In this document: one piece after another, positions 1 through 14,070 of the stretch
How the letters are laid out: each line of letters opens with the position of its first letter
How positions within the stretch are numbered: position 1 is the stretch's first letter
Assembly: GCA_022393335.1 (NCBI GenBank)
Contig: JAJEKB010020526.1
Location: 89,530 to 153,529 of the forward strand
DNA from: Macrotrachela quadricornifera
Taxonomy: Eukaryota > Rotifera > Eurotatoria > Philodinida > Philodinidae
Reading direction: 5' to 3'
Length of the DNA: 64,000 bases
The notes under the pieces: generated by a model
The model's input: only the letters and a program-made list of their open reading frames with translations
What the model was told of the DNA's origin: nothing
Database searches by the model: none
Program-made: the position numbers and the translations under genes

Positions 1-3000
1 GTTTCAACAGTAATTAATTCTCGTGTACCAAAAACTTTTTCAGCATTTTCAATAAAACGTTTTGATAAATTACAAAGTGATGATAATATACGATAATGTG
101 TACTTAATTCTAATGATATACTATTATTCATTTTATATAAATTATATATATATGATGATGATGTATATTTACTTGAACATATTGAATTATATTCACCTTT
201 TATTGATAAAAATGTTGAATAACTTACAGCTATACGTGAACAACGACATGATAATGTTGAAAGATTTTTATTATGAAGATCATTAATAATATCTATTGTT
301 GGAAATGGTTTTTTAATAGATTTTATTTCTAAACTAAATGGACCAGAATAAAGAATAGCAATAATTATACATAATAGAAATAATAATATATAAATACGAG
401 TAGCAAGAATTTCTTTATTTTCAATTTTTTTATCTTCAAAAGTTTTTTCACTTGTAAATAAATTTATTGATAAAAATTTTTTAAACATTTTACGAATATA
501 ATATGAATTAGAAATTGGAATGTTTATTGTTGTTTCTACAAATAAAATAATTATTTTATTGAGAAGAATTTTTACAATATTCGAAATTACAATGTTGAAT
601 AATAGAAAAATGATAAACTAGAACAGCGATAGAAATGTATTGATAGTTTTGAAAAACTTTTAAGTGCTTGGAATATCAACCAATCAAAGTTCTGCTAGTT
701 GGACCCTATCGGAACTTATCGAAATTCATCAGAGGTGAGTACGGCAGAAAGCATCGAAATTTCAAACCCATTTCTCAAAATGCCACTTGCCAATGGATCA
801 AAAGATAACAAATTTACAATTTTGTCAACTTGGCGGAAAGCTTAGATAAACATTTCGAAATACCTATTGTGTGGCAGCTTGGAGCTGACTATAGTTTCTT
901 TTGATTTTTATCTAATTTGGCTTAAAAATGTTATTATAGAGAAGTGTATGCAATACTTGAATCTCTTAAGCAAAGAAGTCAAACACCATAGACACTACTG
1001 AAGACAAAGTATGAGACTTTTTGACGAGCTAAAGTCAGGGACGGCGCGACGGGGGGGGGGGGGGTGAGCACCCCCTGCTCTAGAAAATTTTGACTAAAGC
1101 TTTCTCCGAATTTTAAAATTTTGATAGTGTCAATTTTCTACAAATCTGCGGGATCATTATGTAATTTTCTTCGATGTTTAAGAATCACGCTAATCAAAAT
1201 TCTCCGATTTCGGACAACCACAATAGACAATTTCCTCCGATTTTGATCTTTTCGATTGGAGGCTCCGATTTTCGGGGTATCACCCCCCTCTGCCCTGACC
1301 TCTTCGTGCCGTCCCTGATTAAAGTGCTTGTGTTTCTTGCTCAAACAGGTGTAAAGGCAATAAACAAGCTTTTTGTCCATATTTCAGTCATTAACACTAA
1401 TAGAAAAATAAATACTATAATTGATTTCCTTGATACAGACGTTATAATCATTTATTATAAAACGAAAAATAAAAAGAAAACAATTTAGAAGAGTAACTGA
1501 TTTCAAAATAATTCTATAAAATATTTTGAAAAATTTCTCCTTAAACATACCTATATTATCAATATTCGAATGATTTTTTTGTATATATTTTTTTCTTTTT
1601 GACCATCGTTGTATAATTATTTTAACTAATGGTGGTAATATTATTTCTAAAATAACACTTAAACCTCCATAAAATCCAAGCATAATAGTTAACATATAAG
1701 CTGTATCAAATCGTTTTGATAAAGTATATGTACAATATGATGGTGCACAATTTTGATAATATGCTGTATAATTACTTGAATTAAACCAATCTTCAACAAA
1801 TAATTGTAAAAAAATATCATTTATTGTTGTATTTGAATAAAATCGACTAGTTTTATTTGATAATGGTTGTATATAATAAATACTTTTATTTAATGGTTTA
1901 ACTAAACCAATAACATCAAAATAATAATTTTTAAGAATAAGTTTAATACATTTTTTATTATAAAAACATTCTAAATTTGATAAAAGAAGTGAATCAATAG
2001 CATAACAACCAAGAACTAATCCAGGTACAGTTATATTTGGTTGATTAATACCTGTTGTATTTTGTGGAGAAAAGCCAACAGGTCTTGTACATTGATTAGA
2101 TAATGCACATGTACATGAATTTGTATAAAAATTTCTTGATTGAAATGTAAGTAACCATTTAAATGTTTGATTATTATATATAGCTACAGGTCCAACATTA
2201 GTTGCTAAACCTTCAACTAATTGATTTGTTTGTATTGATGAACGAATAAAATGTATTAAATCAACAAATGAATAAATAATTTGTTCTTGAAATTGTTTTA
2301 TACGTGTTTGTGTTGTACGATTAAATTGTGATTGTGTTAATGCATTTATACGAATTAATCGTGTTAATTTAAATATATTTAATGCATTTTCAATTGTTTC
2401 ATTAGCTGTTGAACATAAAATACGTATTAAATTAAAAAATGATTGTCCACTATGACGAAAATCAGTTGTAGAAAATTGAACTGTATTCATTCGAATTTCT
2501 ACACGACCAAAATACGATAACCATAGATCTTTTAAATAATCACTTGAACATATTGAATGATAACGTGGATAAAGTTTTGTTATTCGACCATATGCTATTG
2601 AAAAATGTGAACATGGACATATTAATGTTGATGAATATTTTTTATGTAATTCTTCAAATTTTGTAAGTGTTGGATATTCAATTGTATATGTTACATTATG
2701 TTTAAGAAAAAATATATTTAAACTAAGAATAATAAGACCAATTATTATTAATAATATATAAAGACGTGTTGATATTATACCAATACGTTCTTCTTCTTCA
2801 TTTGTTTTATTATTTGATGGAAATAAATTAAAATTATGAATTGTTCGATGAACATGAACAGTTACAACTGAAATAATCACAGAGAATTTTATTATTATTT
2901 ATTTAACTTTTCGTCTATAATTATATCTAAGTACAGAATCTACAATACAGACGAAAAGTTATTATATAATACCTTTATTTAATGGTTTTGGTGCCATAAG

Positions 3001-4531
3001 CATAATAGCTGATTCTACAGGTGTTTGTTCTAAATGTCGAGATAATTGTCTTTGTTGTTTTTTCCATTTATTTAATTTTGAAATTTTAACAATTGCTGGT
3101 GTAATTAATTGCCAACCAAGAATAAGTCCACCAAAAGCACTAAGACTTATAGTAATAATTGTAGCAAAATGAAATCGACTTTGATAACTATACGATAATG
3201 ATTGTGGTGCACAAGCAGAAAAATAATTTTCATAATTTGATTTATTTTCCCATGATTCAACAAATAATGATTCATTAAATATTGTACCTATTGTTGAATT
3301 AATTGGAAATCGTGTTAATGAAATATTTAATGCTTTTGGTTGAGATATATTTGGTTGAAGAGATATTATATTTACACATGATTGATTATATAAACATTCA
3401 AGAGTTGATTGACGAATTGTATCAAGTGGCATACATCCACCTTTTAAACCAGGTATCTGAAATTATTTATATATAATGAAAAAGATAAATATAAAAATGA
3501 TTTCAACATAGATTATAATTGGCTTTAAATATAAATACACTTTCGATCAATTATTAACATATTTGAATAGGATTTATTTCGTAATAGAAAAAAAAAAGAT
3601 GTCTTACTTGAAATCGAGGTGGTGGATAATCTTTAGCTGGCATACCTAATTCTGGTAATGTCCAATTATAATAAAGTCCAGCTGAATATGCACATTGATT
3701 TCCTCGAAATGTACAATCACAACCAAATTCATCTGTTTGATTATCTTCTAAATAAGCACTATTATATATTAAATAATAATCCGAACCAGGTTTTGATTGT
3801 ATATAATGATTTGAACGAAGAGCTGATAATAATTGATTTTGTGCCGTTATCATTGATATAAGACTTAATGTTCGTTTTTCATTAGTTAATATATTTTGTT
3901 GAAGATTACTTGATAAAACTGAAGTTATTTCATTAAATGAAATTCTTGATAGAAGATGACGATTTATAAAATGTGTAGAATTAAATGTTTGATGTGTATG
4001 TTTTACTGTTTGACGTGATAAACGACATAATAAACTAAGTGAACGAAATTGTGCAAAACCAAATGTACGAAAATCTAATATATTATTAGATGTTGCATTT
4101 GATATAAATAATGATGATATCCATTTATATTTAATAAATTGACTTTGACATATTTCATGAAATTTTGGTGATAAACTAAGAAATTTATTATATGGAATTG
4201 ATACTTCACTACATGGAACATTTATTGTATTTGAATAAAGTTTTTCAAATCGTTCAAAATCTGATAAAGAAAATTTTTTAAGATTTATTTCATGTGTTTG
4301 AATTAATAAACTTGTATAAATAATAACAATTAAAATAGATATTGATAAAAATATAAGAAATAATCGAGTACTTATTATTTGTTCTTTTAAAGTTAATGAT
4401 GATGACCAAAATGGATTATAAGAAAATAAATTTAATTCACAAATACGATGTTTTAAACATAAACGTGCATTTACTATGAAATTTTGTGAAAAAAATGAAA
4501 CTTTTCCATTGTTTGATGATTTATTGTTCAT
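1..4531 (-). CDS. Multi-module membrane protein of a rotifer-type family, 3' partial
   Basis: Function unknown. I read one spliced gene with exons 4531-3608, 3456-2973, 2867-1551 and 535-1, still open at the window edge. All junctions are GT-AG and in frame (phases 0, 1, 1). Each of three homologous modules has a short cytosolic stretch ending in a (S/A)TR(L/I)(Y/F)-type motif, a membrane segment, about 300 extracellular residues with conserved Cys (C-P-C-S or C-R-C-S near the start) and N-glycosylation sites, and in the two complete modules a second membrane segment. Module 1 is exons 1-2, module 2 is exon 3, and module 3 is the truncated exon 4. The homologous site of the first intron is uninterrupted in module 2. 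An in-frame Met at 4564 is an alternative start. The alternative reading is three tandem single-module genes, with open frames 2962-4564, 1384-2880 and 1-488. The hydrophobic tail of the 1384-1550 frame is unlike the other module, which favours splicing at 1551. I resemble-match the family to bdelloid hypothetical proteins from memory only. Confidence 0.6.
1036..1317. mobile_element. hAT-like MITE
   Basis: A 282-bp non-coding element whose ends are inverted copies: it starts CAGGGACGGCGCGA and the reverse complement of its other end reads CAGGGACGGCACGA. Flanking 8-mers are gctaaagt (1028-1035) and attaaagt (1318-1325), agreeing at 6 of 8 positions, as expected for an aged 8-bp hAT target duplication. 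It carries a G run near 1051 and C-rich tracts near 1070 and 1285. It lies in the long predicted intron (536-1550) of the modular membrane gene. The short open frames across it look fortuitous. Confidence 0.6.
2905..2960. repeat. 12-bp inverted repeat inside an intron
   Basis: The arm aacttttcgtct (2905-2916) is matched perfectly by agacgaaaagtt (2949-2960) with a 32-base loop. It lies in the predicted 105-base intron 2868-2972 between modules 1 and 2 of the membrane gene. It may simply be a decayed insertion end. Confidence 0.6.
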
Positions 4532-4564
4532 AATTATTATTCTAGAAATAAAAACAAAAATCAT

Positions 4565-7500
4565 TTTACGATCTTTTTTTGAATCTTATTTGTCGAATAA
4601 GACATTGAAAAAAATTTTAATATAACTAATTGAAGTGAAATAAAAATAATTTATTCTGTGTCTCGAACATTACTAATACATACCGTTTGAAGCGAACGAA
4701 AATTAACGATTTTTTTTTCTGATTCTAACGGAGATTAGCACACAGATAGTGATAAAGAAATAAGAAGAAAAATTATCGAGAATGTATCTTTCATCAGTAT
4801 ATACATCAATAATACATCGTAAATCTTTATGAATATGGTTATAGGAATGTTTTATCAAAAAGTACTTATGTATTGAAGCCTCAAGAAAAATAACGATGTG
4901 TACAATGACCTAAATAATATAAAAATGATGTTTTTACAGATGAATCTTCATTTCAACTTTTTCATAACACTATTTCATCTATCATTGGAAATGAATGATG
5001 ACATAGAATTATTTGTTTACAATTATATTTCTATAATTAAAATTCTAAGTGAATCATGGAGTTTAATTAATAGCTTTGATGAAAGATAAATAAACTAAGT
5101 TAGGTTATTCTATTTCTCCCGATAAGAATCTAAACAATTATCAAATCATGTACAATACTGAAAATTCAAAAATATATCATTTCAATAATTATTTTATTCT
5201 CTTACTTTTATAAGATGTTAAACAATTACACTATAAACGAACCAACAATAAAGATATTCTACTGTATGAATCGAATAATAAATTAATATATTCTTATACA
5301 TCAAATAACAGATATTTTTGATGCAATTATAGAATAAATGAATAAAAAAAACAAACTTTTTCTATTACAATGAAATAGACTCGAAGAACCACTTACTGTA
5401 ACAGTATTATATATCAAAAAGCAACTGTTGAAGAAAAAAAATGACTATTTCTATTACAACGGAATAGAAATGAAGAACCATTTGCACTCATTGTGTTAGA
5501 TCAAAAATAAAACATGACTATCACTAACAATATAGAATAAAAATAAATCAACAAGATCTTTCTCCTTATTAGATAACAAAAAAAAAGTATTTAATACTTT
5601 CTTGCTTTTCTGATATTTCAATTATTATTTCACATTTCTTTGTTAATATCATCATACTGTCAACTACAAGGTAATCCATAAAAAAGAAGATTACGCATTA
5701 GATAATCATTTTTTAATCAAGAAAAAAATGAATGGTTTTTTGTAAATATCGAAAAATGCAATCGTAGTTAGTCAATATTCTCTTTAAATACAAAAAAACT
5801 GGCATGAATTTGTTTATAATATATTCATCATTTGAAAGAGTTCATTAATCGTTATTTCTCTGGAGAATATCAAAGAAAGTTATCTCATTTTGATGACAAA
5901 TCTTTTGCAATAAAGAACGATCATATGAGTATATACTGATCTCTATTCACATTCATGAACATTTTTCATTAAAAAAGATAAATTATAGTTTTGTATTTAT
6001 AGGATAATGAAGATTGTCATGGTCTTCATTGTCAGACTCCAATGATTATTATCATCGATGTCTTACATAAAATATAATAAATAAAATTCAATCAAATCTA
6101 TATATTCATATATCTATTCACTAAGATTATTATTTATTATGTTAGAAAAGTTGAGATATTTTCCAAAGTAATATATGATTAAACACAAAAAAAAAGAAAC
6201 TTTACCATATGAATTAGAATATTTTTATCAACACGATAATATTTTGTATACTTGAATAAATTTGTTTATTTGAAAATTTTCGAGAATTTTTATACAATAT
6301 TATTATAGAGTACATTTACCAGAATATGACAATAGTACATAATGTCATTGTATTGTATGTCTGCTATTTAGTCTAATCTATTTGCTTCCTTAAATTAGTT
6401 AGATGTATATAGATAATAACTTTCTTTATCTTTTCTAAATATATTCCATAATATTCTGTTGACAGAAATTATCTATAGTTAATCATAATTTTCTAAAAAA
6501 AAATTTTGTATGAAATAAAAAAAAAAAGAACTATTGTAACAAAATTTTAATTGTTTTATTTGAATAGATATTATACATTATAATTCATTTTTATCTTGTA
6601 TAAATAAATTATATTTTTATTTAAAATCTAATAGAAAAATCTTACTTAAATGTATTTTTAAAATATTAAAATAATAAATAATATATAGACAAATGTACTT
6701 GACATAAATAACTTATTTACTCAGATCGTGTAAGAATATATATATAAATCCAGTTTTTTTTGTTTCTTTCTTAATGGCCAGAATAATAATAATAATAATA
6801 ATCATTATCTGCTATATGTAGTTAATAGGAATCAATATGCAGATTTTTTGGTCAAAGGAAACAAATAGATATTTATATTTAATATTCATCTTTTTTTTGT
6901 TTTTATTAATTCAGAAATATATTTGTATCATTAGTTTCTTTTATATTATTGTTGATTAATATAATGAATGACAGAAAATAAAAAAAATAAAATATTATCA
7001 TCGTTAATCATAAAGATAAAAATATTTTTATTTATTCGTTTACTAATGATCAAGATACACAACATATTGGATATTCTGGAATGATATAAACATTTTTGTA
7101 GTTAACCTTCCTGTTTATAGCAATATTATATCGATTATCCTAGTTGTTTTCTATATACAAATAGAAAGTAAAATAAACAAATGTTGACTATATAAAAATA
7201 TTCGTCGATGTTTAATCATAATGTATAAAACAGAATTTAGTTTTTGAATTAATACGAGTTCTATTATTTCAGAAAAGAGAATGGAGTATTATCTCGATAA
7301 ATAGAATAAAATTATTATTAGAACGATAGATATGAAAAATTCTATATACTTTATCTGTTTAGAAATTTTTCAATATCTTGTTTAAATTTTGCCTGTAATG
7401 GATATCATTGTCAAGCTTTTTATTGATGCAGATACGCTTAATTTTTTTTTGTATTTTATTCAAAGCCGATACCTTTGAATACTATATATTCGAAATGATT

Positions 7501-8199
7501 GTACAATAATCGATATTTGGGACACACTGTATATTATTTTCCAGATGTTTAAATAATTTCACAAGTAATTAACTCCCATGCCTTTCTAATGATCTAAATG
7601 TATCAGTATAACAGAAAAAAAGTGATTGACAGATGACAATTGTTACTAATTTCTCATTTCTGAAGGTCTCTAATTTTCTTTGTATGGTTTGTAGATTTCA
7701 ATCATCAACAATGTTTATATCTTAGTCAATAATCTGACATTTGTGAAATTGTTTCATCCGAAACTGTTTTTACTTTCATTAAGCAACAGTAGATAAACGT
7801 AGATATATACAATGTACATGTATCTTTTATTATAACAGTTTTTTTTCCAGCTATTTTGATGTTTACTTTCAATGATTAAACTTCTTATATCTTAGATTAG
7901 AAATAATTTATCAATGAAATCTATTTTTGATGAATAAAAAGATCTTTGTGGAGAATAGTGTCTATTGTATTTTGTTTTATGAAAATCTTTTCTTTTATAA
8001 GGAACATTTATTTACTGATTTAATTTTGCAGCATTGTAATTGAATATTCGTATAGTGATAATGAAAATTTCCATTCTATTGGATAATTATCAAATGAAAA
8101 ATCGTCAGAAAATTTTCATTTCTCAACTTATTATTCATGAATCAGTTAAGATTAATTTTTAGTAAAATTGTATTATATAGATAATGAAAGATTGACAAT
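4565..8199. other. AT-rich intergenic region, no gene recognised
   Basis: About 3.6 kb of very AT-rich sequence with only short, low-complexity open frames. I see no domain, RNA gene or clear repeat except a short AAT microsatellite. The first few hundred bases probably hold the promoter of the minus-strand membrane gene. Confidence 0.6.
6782..6802. repeat. (AAT)n microsatellite
   Basis: Seven uninterrupted AAT units in intergenic DNA. Confidence 0.8.
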
Positions 8200-9031
8200 G
8201 ATAAATACTTCAGTCAAAATATCAATGAATTCTGCTGATCGATCAAAACTTATCGAAGATTACTTTGTCATTTTGATAAATGAATATCGAAATGAAGATA
8301 TTTTTTTTCCAATTCATTTTTCAATAAATAAAACTGTAATGATTAGAAAGAAACAATAATTAATAAATGAAATCAAAGAATATTCTTATAAAATTCGATT
8401 TTTATTTTAGTGGTATTGTTATCAGGTGCGAAAAATATGAATAATATTGATTTATTATTTTCCTCATATGATAAATCCATTAATATCAGCAGCAATTCTT
8501 TTTGTTAATGTTTATGCATTATCAAATGATATTAACAAATATTAGAAGTCAATTACATAAATCACGTATGAAGAAAAGTTCATGTAAGTCAACGACTATA
8601 ATAATCTTTTACCCAAATAATAGATTTGATTTGTATTTTTAGCAATTTCGAGCTCATGATCAATTTTATATGAAATCTATGCTGAAGGTGAGGATAAACA
8701 TTCGCAGAACTTATTCAACATGTTCATCAATATGATTCAAGTTGGATTACACGACCTTTGCATGAGGATAAAACTGTCACATCAGTTCTTTGTGGATATA
8801 GTGAAAGACTTGCCATTGTATGGAACTTTATTGCATTAAAAATTCAACTGACGAAAAATCTTCGTATTTGTGATGATTGTCATACGTAGTTATTTCAATC
8901 TTTCTTTTTTCAAAGATCAAACAACAAAATTAATTGCTGCTATTCGTCGTTGTAAGATCATTGTTCGTGATGCCAATTGAATTCATCATTTCTATCCAAA
9001 TGGACAAAGTTTATGTAATGATTATTTTTAA
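8200..9031 (+). pseudogene. Decayed PPR protein with DYW-deaminase C-terminus
   Basis: Read across frames, this stretch spells the C-terminal part of a DYW-class PPR protein. From about 8412 it gives LLSGAKN. In another frame it gives FPHMINPLISAA followed by NVYALSND, matching the E/E+ region. From about 8701 it gives SSWITRPLHED, VLCGYSERLAI, KNLRICDDCHT and, after a stop and about 30 extra bases, TKLIAAIRRCKIIVRDAN, a second stop, then IHHFYPNGQ and a final CNDYF. In active DYW domains the zinc site is HSE plus CxxC; here the His codon is Tyr (YSE) while CDDC remains. At least two in-frame stops and two frame shifts make this a pseudogene. A possible relic intron, from GTAAGT to TTTTTAG, lies at about 8585-8642. 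DYW proteins act in organellar C-to-U RNA editing. The part before 8400 is tentative. Confidence 0.8.
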
Positions 9032-12000
9032 AATAAAATTTCATCTTATAAGAAAATATACAATAGACTATGAATAACTAAATTATTAATTGAAGATGAG
9101 TTATCATATATGAGTAAAATCATTTGTTATTGCCGCGTGAGTTCACAAAATTAAAATGCATATATTTCTTGACAATGAGCTTATCTAGAGATGATTTTTT
9201 ATATGCTATACGTATGTTAAATTGCTCTACACACGCTAAAAAAACACTTCTAAAGATTCATGTTCGTCCGAGTTAGGATTAAAAAACCTGGGTTAGCAAC
9301 TCGACTCAAAAAAGGACATCAACTTTCACTTCAAGCATTTCATTTTGAAAAATCTGCGAATTGAAACACTATTTTCGAAAAATAAATAGTACATATTGCA
9401 GATGACTCTTGTAGCTACAAAATATCTACTAAACGTTTGTTCTGCTTATGTCTAGATTTTTAAATAAATAGACTTTATTTTGCATCAGCGACATGACCGA
9501 GAAAATGAAAGGTTTTCAAACTAAATTATCGTCAAAAACAGACGAACTGTTTTTTCTCATTTGTGAATAGCTAGAGACAGCATTGATGAAGCTTTCCATC
9601 CATAGGGAAATAAATTGTTTTATGCTTTTAGTTTATGCAGAAACGCTTATGTTTCTGCAGGGTAAAACTATGTTGAATTTCATGATGTGACGACCCACGT
9701 AGAACATGAGATTTTTCTACTGTCTGCAATACTGCAAACGAAAAATGAACATCGGTTTCATAAACTAAAGATGGTAGGCTAGTACTCCATTGTACTTTCA
9801 CTAGTCTGCTATGAACACAAAAAATGTTCTATTCTGCTTGATTTTGCTGGTATACACGACACAAATCACGAATAATTCTACTTAGGGTGTATCAAAAATT
9901 CGTGTCCCACCATTCAAAGAATCTTAGCGAATAGAGTGTATCAGCTCAGCAATAAAAAATAAATATATCGTATTGTAGAGCTTTTCGAGCCGCATCAAAC
10001 GGTATGTAATAAATCCTCTTTTCATAGAATTTTGAAGGGCCTAGAATCAATTTACTGATAGATGAGTACACATTTACGCCCGTGCCTGAGGACGATAAGT
10101 TTATGTTTATTATGGTTCTTGATATTAATTGAAAGCATTTGTAAAATCTTGTTTCTTGCATGCGACTTTTTAGAGTTTTTGATAGGCTACAACCTCATAT
10201 ATGCACTATCTCCGATCATCTTGTGAATGTGTAGTCGTCCATCAGTAAATTGACTCTAGATCCTTCAAAGTTCTATGAAAACAAGATTTACTATATACCA
10301 TTCGATGCGGCTCGAAAGGCTCTACAATATGATATTTCGTTTTGACATTGTTTTCGTGATCTAAGCTATCAAAAGCTATATGCTGAAATTGCCCAAAACA
10401 ATCGATTTTTTTTCTGAGATACCGTTTTTTATTGCATAATGTAGTCTGAGCCTATTTTCCTCAAAACAGAAGCGTTTCGGAAATTCTTTTTATCAAAATA
10501 TTCAGAATTCAAAGCTCTACAAACAATCTGAATTTGAACAAGTCTCGGAAACCAAGGAATACCTTAGAGGAAAAATGAATTTTTTCATCCTATCTTATCC
10601 GAAGAAATTCTAAGTCGTAGGACCAACTAACTACAATTGATAATAGACTAAAGCTAGTACGTCATCACTATACAGTATCCAGCTGTATAGTCCTATTTCC
10701 AAGTAGAAATGTATTGAAGAAATAGATCTTATATTTTTAGATAGATAGTAGATGCATGCATTTGGCATCAACAAAATTAAGGGCTAATGATTGTATTTTG
10801 ATGCCAAAAAGAACATTCGAAAACAGACTATTTTTGCTAATTTCGCATTTTTTGCATGATGTCGTATTGGACCAGTCCATCTAACAGTGGTATGAGTGAG
10901 CTTTTATAATCATGTACAGAGACGACAAACTTAGTACTATACTTGCATGTGAAAAGTTTCAATTATTGCCTGCAGTTATAGAAAAAAAAACGAGACCTCA
11001 AAAAGAGGGAAAATGATGAAAACAGTCGTTATAGAACAAAACGTGATATTTTGCAGTTTCAAAAAATCATGATGCCAAGTGAAAGTTCGTAGGATATTTT
11101 TATCAAATATCTTAGAGTATTGAGATCTTCAACCATCGAAAGTTTCAGCTTGGCTGCTAACACTTTTGTATAAAGTGGAAAATTCCTGGTGGAACTACCC
11201 TGAAGTGTAATACATCAAATTTTGCTTGATAATCATTAAAAGCGTCCCAATTTCATAAAAAAATCATGGATCAACCGATTTTTTTGCTTTTTCTTTGGAA
11301 ATTGCTTAGAGTTCGATTTGAACCGTTTTTGGTCTCTAAACAGAATGTTGAGAAATTAAAGTTACTGGCAACTTCAAACTTAGTGTCCGTTTAAAATGAA
11401 TGCTCAACGCACTTCAGACGGTTTTGTCATAGAAATTCGATCTTACTGAACAGTAACAGGTTGAGAATTATCTTAAGCGTTGGTCATTCTCGTCAATCAG
11501 AAATTAAAATGGACCAAATTATGAATACCTACTTTTCTTTCAAAAGACTATCGGCTTTTAGTCGTAGCATTCCAATAGAATTAAGCAAAATTATTTCGTC
11601 AGATACTATTACTATTACGTCATGGGTATTTTCTTCCTTTTTCTTCCATCAGAGCATTTTTTCCAATATGTCATCATTCTCGATGATGTGATTGTAAGCA
11701 AAAAAACAATTCGATTGTTTTCGTTAGTCATTTCTATTGACAATCACTATTGCTGTAACAGTGCTTCGCTTCACTCTATAAGTATGATTATGCTGCAAAG
11801 TCATACAATAGAGGCTTCTTTTTTTTACGTATTCATTGCACCAGCAGTTGAAATTGTCATTTGAGGAAAGTAAATTTGCATACTGAATTTCTTTATATAT
11901 TTAATATTGTCAACTTTTTCCTCGCAATATTTTTTGAAACCGGCATTACACCATGATTTATTGAATGAAGGATTCTTTTTTGTATATCGTTTATACTCTT

Positions 12001-12096
12001 GTGTATTAAAAATTATTAACCATTTAATGTTGTATGATAAAAACAACAATTAGAACATTATATTCTAGATTAGTATTAATTGTGAATAAGAATTCG
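9032..12096. other. Intergenic region with repeats, no gene recognised
   Basis: About 3 kb with only short open frames that match nothing I know. It contains the inverted repeat at 9965-10335 and otherwise looks like degenerate repetitive DNA. The right end must contain the promoter of the sirtuin gene. Confidence 0.5.
9965..10335. repeat. Inverted repeat with ~95-bp arms
   Basis: The left arm, 9965-10060, is the reverse complement of the right arm, 10241-10335, at roughly 88% by eye, with about 180 bases between. Both arms share the core atgcggctcgaaa next to ctctacaata. The open frame on the minus strand here is a product of the repeat. It may be a foldback or MITE remnant. Confidence 0.75.

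Positions 12097-14070
<1,974 letters not shown>

Noticed and set aside
1138..1488. Overlapping open frames of 80 and 104 residues on both strands
   Set aside because: Both run across the hAT-like MITE and beyond its end; no domain and no support.
2881..2961. A promoter and separate start for the 1384-2880 frame
   Set aside because: The first codons of that frame overlap a good 3' splice site (ttatttcag at 2868), and a matching donor lies at 2972, so splicing from the upstream module explains the frame better.
11461..12049. Three frames of 74-80 residues upstream of the sirtuin
   Set aside because: Short, overlapping, low complexity and without any domain; probably chance.
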